A DNA stretch of 64,000 nt from UBA1731 sp964440985. Its GTDB lineage: Bacteria; Verrucomicrobiota; Kiritimatiellia; RFP12; UBA1067. Shown here in pieces: positions 60,944 to 64,000 of the stretch. The notes under the pieces were generated by a model. It was not told where the DNA came from and did no database searches. It saw only the letters and a list, made by a program, of their open reading frames with translations. The translations under genes and the position numbers were made by a program. The stretch is taken from the NCBI GenBank assembly GCA_964440985.1, contig CAYTWE010000002.1, forward strand, positions 21,269-85,268. Reading direction: 5' to 3'. Position 1 is the stretch's first letter, and each line of letters starts with the position of its first letter.

Positions 60944-61797
60944 TCCGTGATCTCCGTTCCCACGCCTTCCCGCGTGAATATTTCCAACAACAGCGAATGC
61001 GGCATGCGGCCATCGACAAGGTGCACCTTCTTCACACCCGCCCTGATCGCACTCTCGCAACCTTCGATCTTGGGGAGCATCCCCCCAGAAATTGTTCCGT
61101 CCGCCTTCAGCGCCGCGACATCCGCAAGATGGACAGTGGACATCAGGCTGGCAGGGTCGTTCGGATCGCGCAGAAGCCCCGGCACATCGGACACGACCGC
61201 GAACTTGCGCACCTTCAGCTCCTTCGCAAGAAACGCCGCCGCGCTGTCGGCGTTCACGTTGTACAGCTGACCGTCAACGCCAGTGGCGATCGGAGTGACG
61301 ACCGGAAGTATGCCGGCATCCATCATCTCACTCACGATGCGGAGATCCGCCGCCACAGGCTCGCCTACAAAGCCGCGATCCGGCGAGGCGATCTTCTCGG
61401 CCGTGAACATCCAGTTCCCGTGCACCGGACGCGCATTGGCCTTGACGCGCTGAAGCCTTTTCACGAGATCCGCGTTCACCACGTTGTTCAGCGTACGCCT
61501 TACGATCTCCATGGAAGGCGCATCCGTGAAACGCAATCCGTCCACGAACACGGGGGCGATCCCCGACGCCTTGAGCGCCGCCGATATCGCCTTTCCGCCT
61601 CCATGCACAAGCACGACCTTGATGCCCACGGCATCCATGAACGCAATGTCCGCCAAGAGCGAATCAAGGTTCGCGTCGCTTTCCATGACGCTGCCGCCGA
61701 CCTTGACAAGCACCGTGGATCCGCAGAAATCCTGTATGTACGGCAGCGCCTCGGTGAGAACCGCCGCCTTCTGCATCGCCAAATCCAATCTCTCCAT
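60940..61797 (-). CDS. argB: Acetylglutamate kinase
   Basis: Second step of arginine synthesis, phosphorylating N-acetylglutamate. The amino-acid-kinase motifs VKVGGSVM (near 30) and LVHGGGK (near 65) are present, as is GGMLPKIEGCESAI for the substrate and ATP sites. It has 285 residues. The ATG at 61797 is favoured over one 23 codons upstream because the upstream stretch contains the promoter. It has no ribosome site and begins 10 bp after a perfect -10. Confidence 0.93.
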   Translation of the reverse strand: MERLDLAMQKAAVLTEALPYIQDFCGSTVLVKVGGSVMESDANLDSLLADIAFMDAVGIKVVLVHGGGKAISAALKASGIAPVFVDGLRFTDAPSMEIVRRTLNNVVNADLVKRLQRVKANARPVHGNWMFTAEKIASPDRGFVGEPVAADLRIVSEMMDAGILPVVTPIATGVDGQLYNVNADSAAAFLAKELKVRKFAVVSDVPGLLRDPNDPASLMSTVHLADVAALKADGTISGGMLPKIEGCESAIRAGVKKVHLVDGRMPHSLLLEIFTREGVGTEITE

Positions 61798-61807
61798 AAG
61801 GACGGGA

Positions 61808-61816
61808 ATTATACCA
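61808..61816 (-). promoter_or_regulatory. Extended -10 promoter of argB-argD, nearly leaderless
   Basis: Minus strand TGGTATAAT (hexamer 61808-61813), with the argB ATG 10 bp downstream. No clear -35. Confidence 0.65.
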
Positions 61817-61890
61817 CATAGCCGATGCAAACGGAAGCACCCGCAAAAGTCGTGAAAATTGAACAATCGAACGCGGCAATTCGCTGCGGC

Positions 61891-62892
61891 TTAAAGTGTA
61901 TGGACTGGTGTCGATGCTTCCTCGATCCTGAAGGTCAGCGTCTGCTCCGCGTCCGGACCGAGCGCGACGAACTCAAGCTCCACGTATGGATGAGCGCCGA
62001 ACCCGGACCATGTCGATGGCTTGAAGTCGCGTCCCGTCGTGTAGACGATGGCGCGGCTCGGTTCATTGAACAGCTTCTTGATGTGGCGTTCCGCCGCCCG
62101 CTGCTCGATGACAAGCCGCCCCACGCCGGGGATGTCCGCCGCGAGTGCATCCCCGTCGAATGCGCACCGTCCATGCCGCTCCGCCTCTGTCAGGTCGGCT
62201 ACAGCCCAGCCGTCCCGCGCCGCAGGAAGCGCCACGGAGTCGCAATGACGGATTGCGCGCCCCTGACCGGCCATGCGGACGGAGACCCGATCGACAAGCG
62301 GTATCTGCGTCACGCTCCACACACGACGCGGATCGTCCTCGACCGGCTCGCCGCCATCCGGGGAGACAAGCGTCTCCCGCAGGAGAAGCCGGTCTCCGAC
62401 GAGAGTAAACTCGCGCTCCAGAGCCACCATCCACGTCCCGCTCCGGTGCGCCGCCGTCTTCAGCAGGATGTTCGTCCCGTTCGCCCGTACAACCTCAGGC
62501 ACTCCGGAATCGAACCACTTGCAGGGTGGCCACATCGCCCCAGAATCCGCAAACCCACTCCAGACAGGCATCGCGCCTACCCATGTCTTTTCGCCGCCGA
62601 CATTCTTCCAGACCGCATTCCCCTTCGCGTCCACGGTGTTATGTGCGGCGGCGCAGTCTGTCCAAAGAGCATTCTTTCCGCCTGGACGGCCAAAGAACAT
62701 CATGCGTCCGCCCCAGGCCGGAACGACCACCACCTTGAGAAATCCATTCTCAAGCGTCAGGGTCTCGACCGCAGGACACGCGCCATCTCCACAGGGGCTG
62801 CTCTGCGCTGACATCGCAGGCGATGCCATGAGCAAAAGTCCGACAGCAAACGCTGCGGACGGAGACAAGACCTTTCTATCGATTTTTTCCAT
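61891..62892 (-). CDS. Secreted DUF4380-like (mutarotase-fold) protein
   Basis: 333 residues with a signal peptide ending MSAQ. The opening LENGFLKVVVVPAWGGRMMFFG is typical of DUF4380 or galactose-mutarotase-like beta-sandwich proteins. The rest is rich in beta-strands with a conserved-looking FGAHPYVELEFVALGP at the end. Function unknown; context with a second secreted protein suggests carbohydrate handling. It lies 16 bp downstream of the gene cut by the window edge. Confidence 0.6.
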   Translation of the reverse strand: MEKIDRKVLSPSAAFAVGLLLMASPAMSAQSSPCGDGACPAVETLTLENGFLKVVVVPAWGGRMMFFGRPGGKNALWTDCAAAHNTVDAKGNAVWKNVGGEKTWVGAMPVWSGFADSGAMWPPCKWFDSGVPEVVRANGTNILLKTAAHRSGTWMVALEREFTLVGDRLLLRETLVSPDGGEPVEDDPRRVWSVTQIPLVDRVSVRMAGQGRAIRHCDSVALPAARDGWAVADLTEAERHGRCAFDGDALAADIPGVGRLVIEQRAAERHIKKLFNEPSRAIVYTTGRDFKPSTWSGFGAHPYVELEFVALGPDAEQTLTFRIEEASTPVHTL

Positions 62893-62908
62893 GTTCTGCC
62901 CCCTCCCT

Positions 62909-64000
62909 TCAGTATTTCAAGGCATTGTCGTCCGAAATCCACATCGCGAACGCCGCGCCGAACGAACCGGACTGTCCGAGAACCACCACCTCGTTGACGC
63001 CCTCGCGAAGATCGACAATTCCCGTGTAGTACGGAAAATGCGTATTAAAGTTCGCCCCGCTTGCGTCCTTGCAGTCCGTTTCAACCTCCTTGCCGTTCAC
63101 CAGAACCTTGCACCACCAGTCTATCGCACAGACAAGGATGACGCGCTTCGCGCTGTCCGACCGGATTTCCGTTCGGGCTATCCATGAATCCTTTGCGCGC
63201 ATTCCCGGCGAACGGAGAGGCACATACAGTCCCCGGTCTGAAAGTCCATCCTCCAATCCCTTCACCTGCGAATGCCATTTAAGCGAATCCCTTTTCTCCG
63301 CATACGTCCTGTAAAGGTTCGCAAACGACTCGGAGATGCTCTTCGGCGTGAACTCCCCCTGTCGGCACGGGGAGTCGATAGATCCGCTGAGTTCCCACTT
63401 GCGTCCCGGAATCGGCTTCAGGCTCGGCAGACATCTGACGGCATACACGCCAAGCGGAGATGTACCGACGATGCGCACCGCGACCTCGCCGGCCGGCATC
63501 TCGACTCCGCGCAGGATGTCCGTTCCGGGCATTCGCGCCTCCACGAACGTCAAGACGCGGTCAACCCGCTTTCCGTTGACTTCGACAGTCGCATATCCGG
63601 ACTTTGCGGCGACATGGCCGATATGCAGATCGCACCGCCCGGCGGCCTTCAGGCTGAAGCGCAGCGTCACCGCTCCATTCTCGCCCCATATCACGCGATC
63701 TCCTTTCCACTGGACATTGACCGATTCCGACGGCAATGTTCTTTCAGCGAGCGACGCAAGCGACAGCAACGGTGTGCAGAGCGTCCAATGTCCATGCCGT
63801 ACGCCGGCATCCATGCGATTCGGGAACGGCGAACGGTCGAGAAGCCGCGGCATTCGTCCAGCTTCAGCAAAGTCTGCCATGACAGGGGCAGACGCAAGTT
63901 CCATCCTCGTGCGCCACCATCTGCCGGCGATCGCGGCATCCCATGCGCGTTCAAGCGCGGCTTTTGCCTTCCCGCCCTTGACGATGCCCTCTGCGGCGGC
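62909..64000 (-). CDS. Large protein of unknown function, 5' end cut by window edge
   Basis: At least 363 residues; the frame stays open to the window end, so the true start is outside. I do not recognise the family. The visible part has two beta-sandwich-like stretches (GYATVEVNGKRVDRV and VILVCAIDWWCKVLVNGKE), which resemble the jelly-roll domains appended to glycoside hydrolases and carry repeated VNGK motifs. It probably belongs to a secreted saccharide-active protein. It runs into the DUF4380-like gene after 16 bp. Confidence 0.6.
   Translation of the reverse strand, partial: AAAEGIVKGGKAKAALERAWDAAIAGRWWRTRMELASAPVMADFAEAGRMPRLLDRSPFPNRMDAGVRHGHWTLCTPLLSLASLAERTLPSESVNVQWKGDRVIWGENGAVTLRFSLKAAGRCDLHIGHVAAKSGYATVEVNGKRVDRVLTFVEARMPGTDILRGVEMPAGEVAVRIVGTSPLGVYAVRCLPSLKPIPGRKWELSGSIDSPCRQGEFTPKSISESFANLYRTYAEKRDSLKWHSQVKGLEDGLSDRGLYVPLRSPGMRAKDSWIARTEIRSDSAKRVILVCAIDWWCKVLVNGKEVETDCKDASGANFNTHFPYYTGIVDLREGVNEVVVLGQSGSFGAAFAMWISDDNALKY

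Overview
The window is GC-rich, densely coded DNA from a Gram-negative bacterium. Lipid A and LPS genes (lpxA, an LptF/LptG permease, an LpxL-like acyltransferase), tolB and two signal peptidases show a diderm envelope. A GreA with a very long N-terminal extension (as in Chlamydiae), several secreted polysaccharide-active proteins, Tat-exported Gfo/Idh/MocA-type enzymes and an [FeFe] hydrogenase locus suggest an anaerobic, polysaccharide-degrading member of the PVC superphylum, most likely Kiritimatiellota or a relative. That placement is an inference; no rRNA is present. A run of 100 Ns at 30538-30637 shows that this is a scaffolded (draft or metagenomic) assembly.

Layout. Positions 1-19655 are almost entirely minus strand and mostly housekeeping: a Ser/Thr kinase (cut by the window edge), lepB, tolB, lpxA, lptF/G, a polyprenyl synthase, PPi-type phosphofructokinase, pyrB, argF, ispG and an EamA transporter. 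Then come a DUF4832-type protein, a heparinase II/III-like protein, a short UDP-sugar dehydrogenase, a NIF3 protein, smpB, rpoZ and nagA. Positions 19966-30397 are a carbohydrate region: a LamG plus beta-helix protein on the plus strand, facing a four-gene minus-strand operon (beta-helix protein, CBM9-like protein, GH42-like protein, unknown secreted protein). Positions 30398-30914 hold the assembly gap, short direct repeats that look like an insertion-sequence end, and a PhoB-type operator.

Positions 30915-35425 (plus strand) are a phosphate module: Na/Pi cotransporter, outer-membrane-like protein, PhoB and PhoR. It converges on a five-gene minus-strand hydrogenase locus (35415-40352): a thioredoxin-like ferredoxin, a PAS-containing sensory [FeFe] hydrogenase without the proton-transfer cysteine, a SpoIIE-type phosphatase, a second thioredoxin-like ferredoxin and a second [FeFe] hydrogenase with that cysteine. 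This is the most attractive system in the window: a probable H2 sensor wired to a Ser/Thr phosphatase.

Positions 40514-64000 return to housekeeping plus sugar metabolism: xseA, tRNA-Arg(CCG), a U32/RlhA-like protein, a GH109-like enzyme, rhaT, kduD, a DUF5009-type membrane protein, purB, two Gfo/Idh/MocA oxidoreductases, an LpxL-like acyltransferase, lspA, a DksA-like protein, greA, recO, an acyl-CoA synthetase, argD, argB, a DUF4380-like secreted protein and a protein cut by the window edge.

A recurrent regulatory pattern is visible. Several genes (lepB, lptF/G, the NIF3 gene, argB, the hydrogenase operon) have a sigma70-like -10 only 8-11 bp before the start codon and no Shine-Dalgarno sequence, which predicts leaderless or nearly leaderless mRNAs. 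Other genes in the same window have good AGGAG-type sites.
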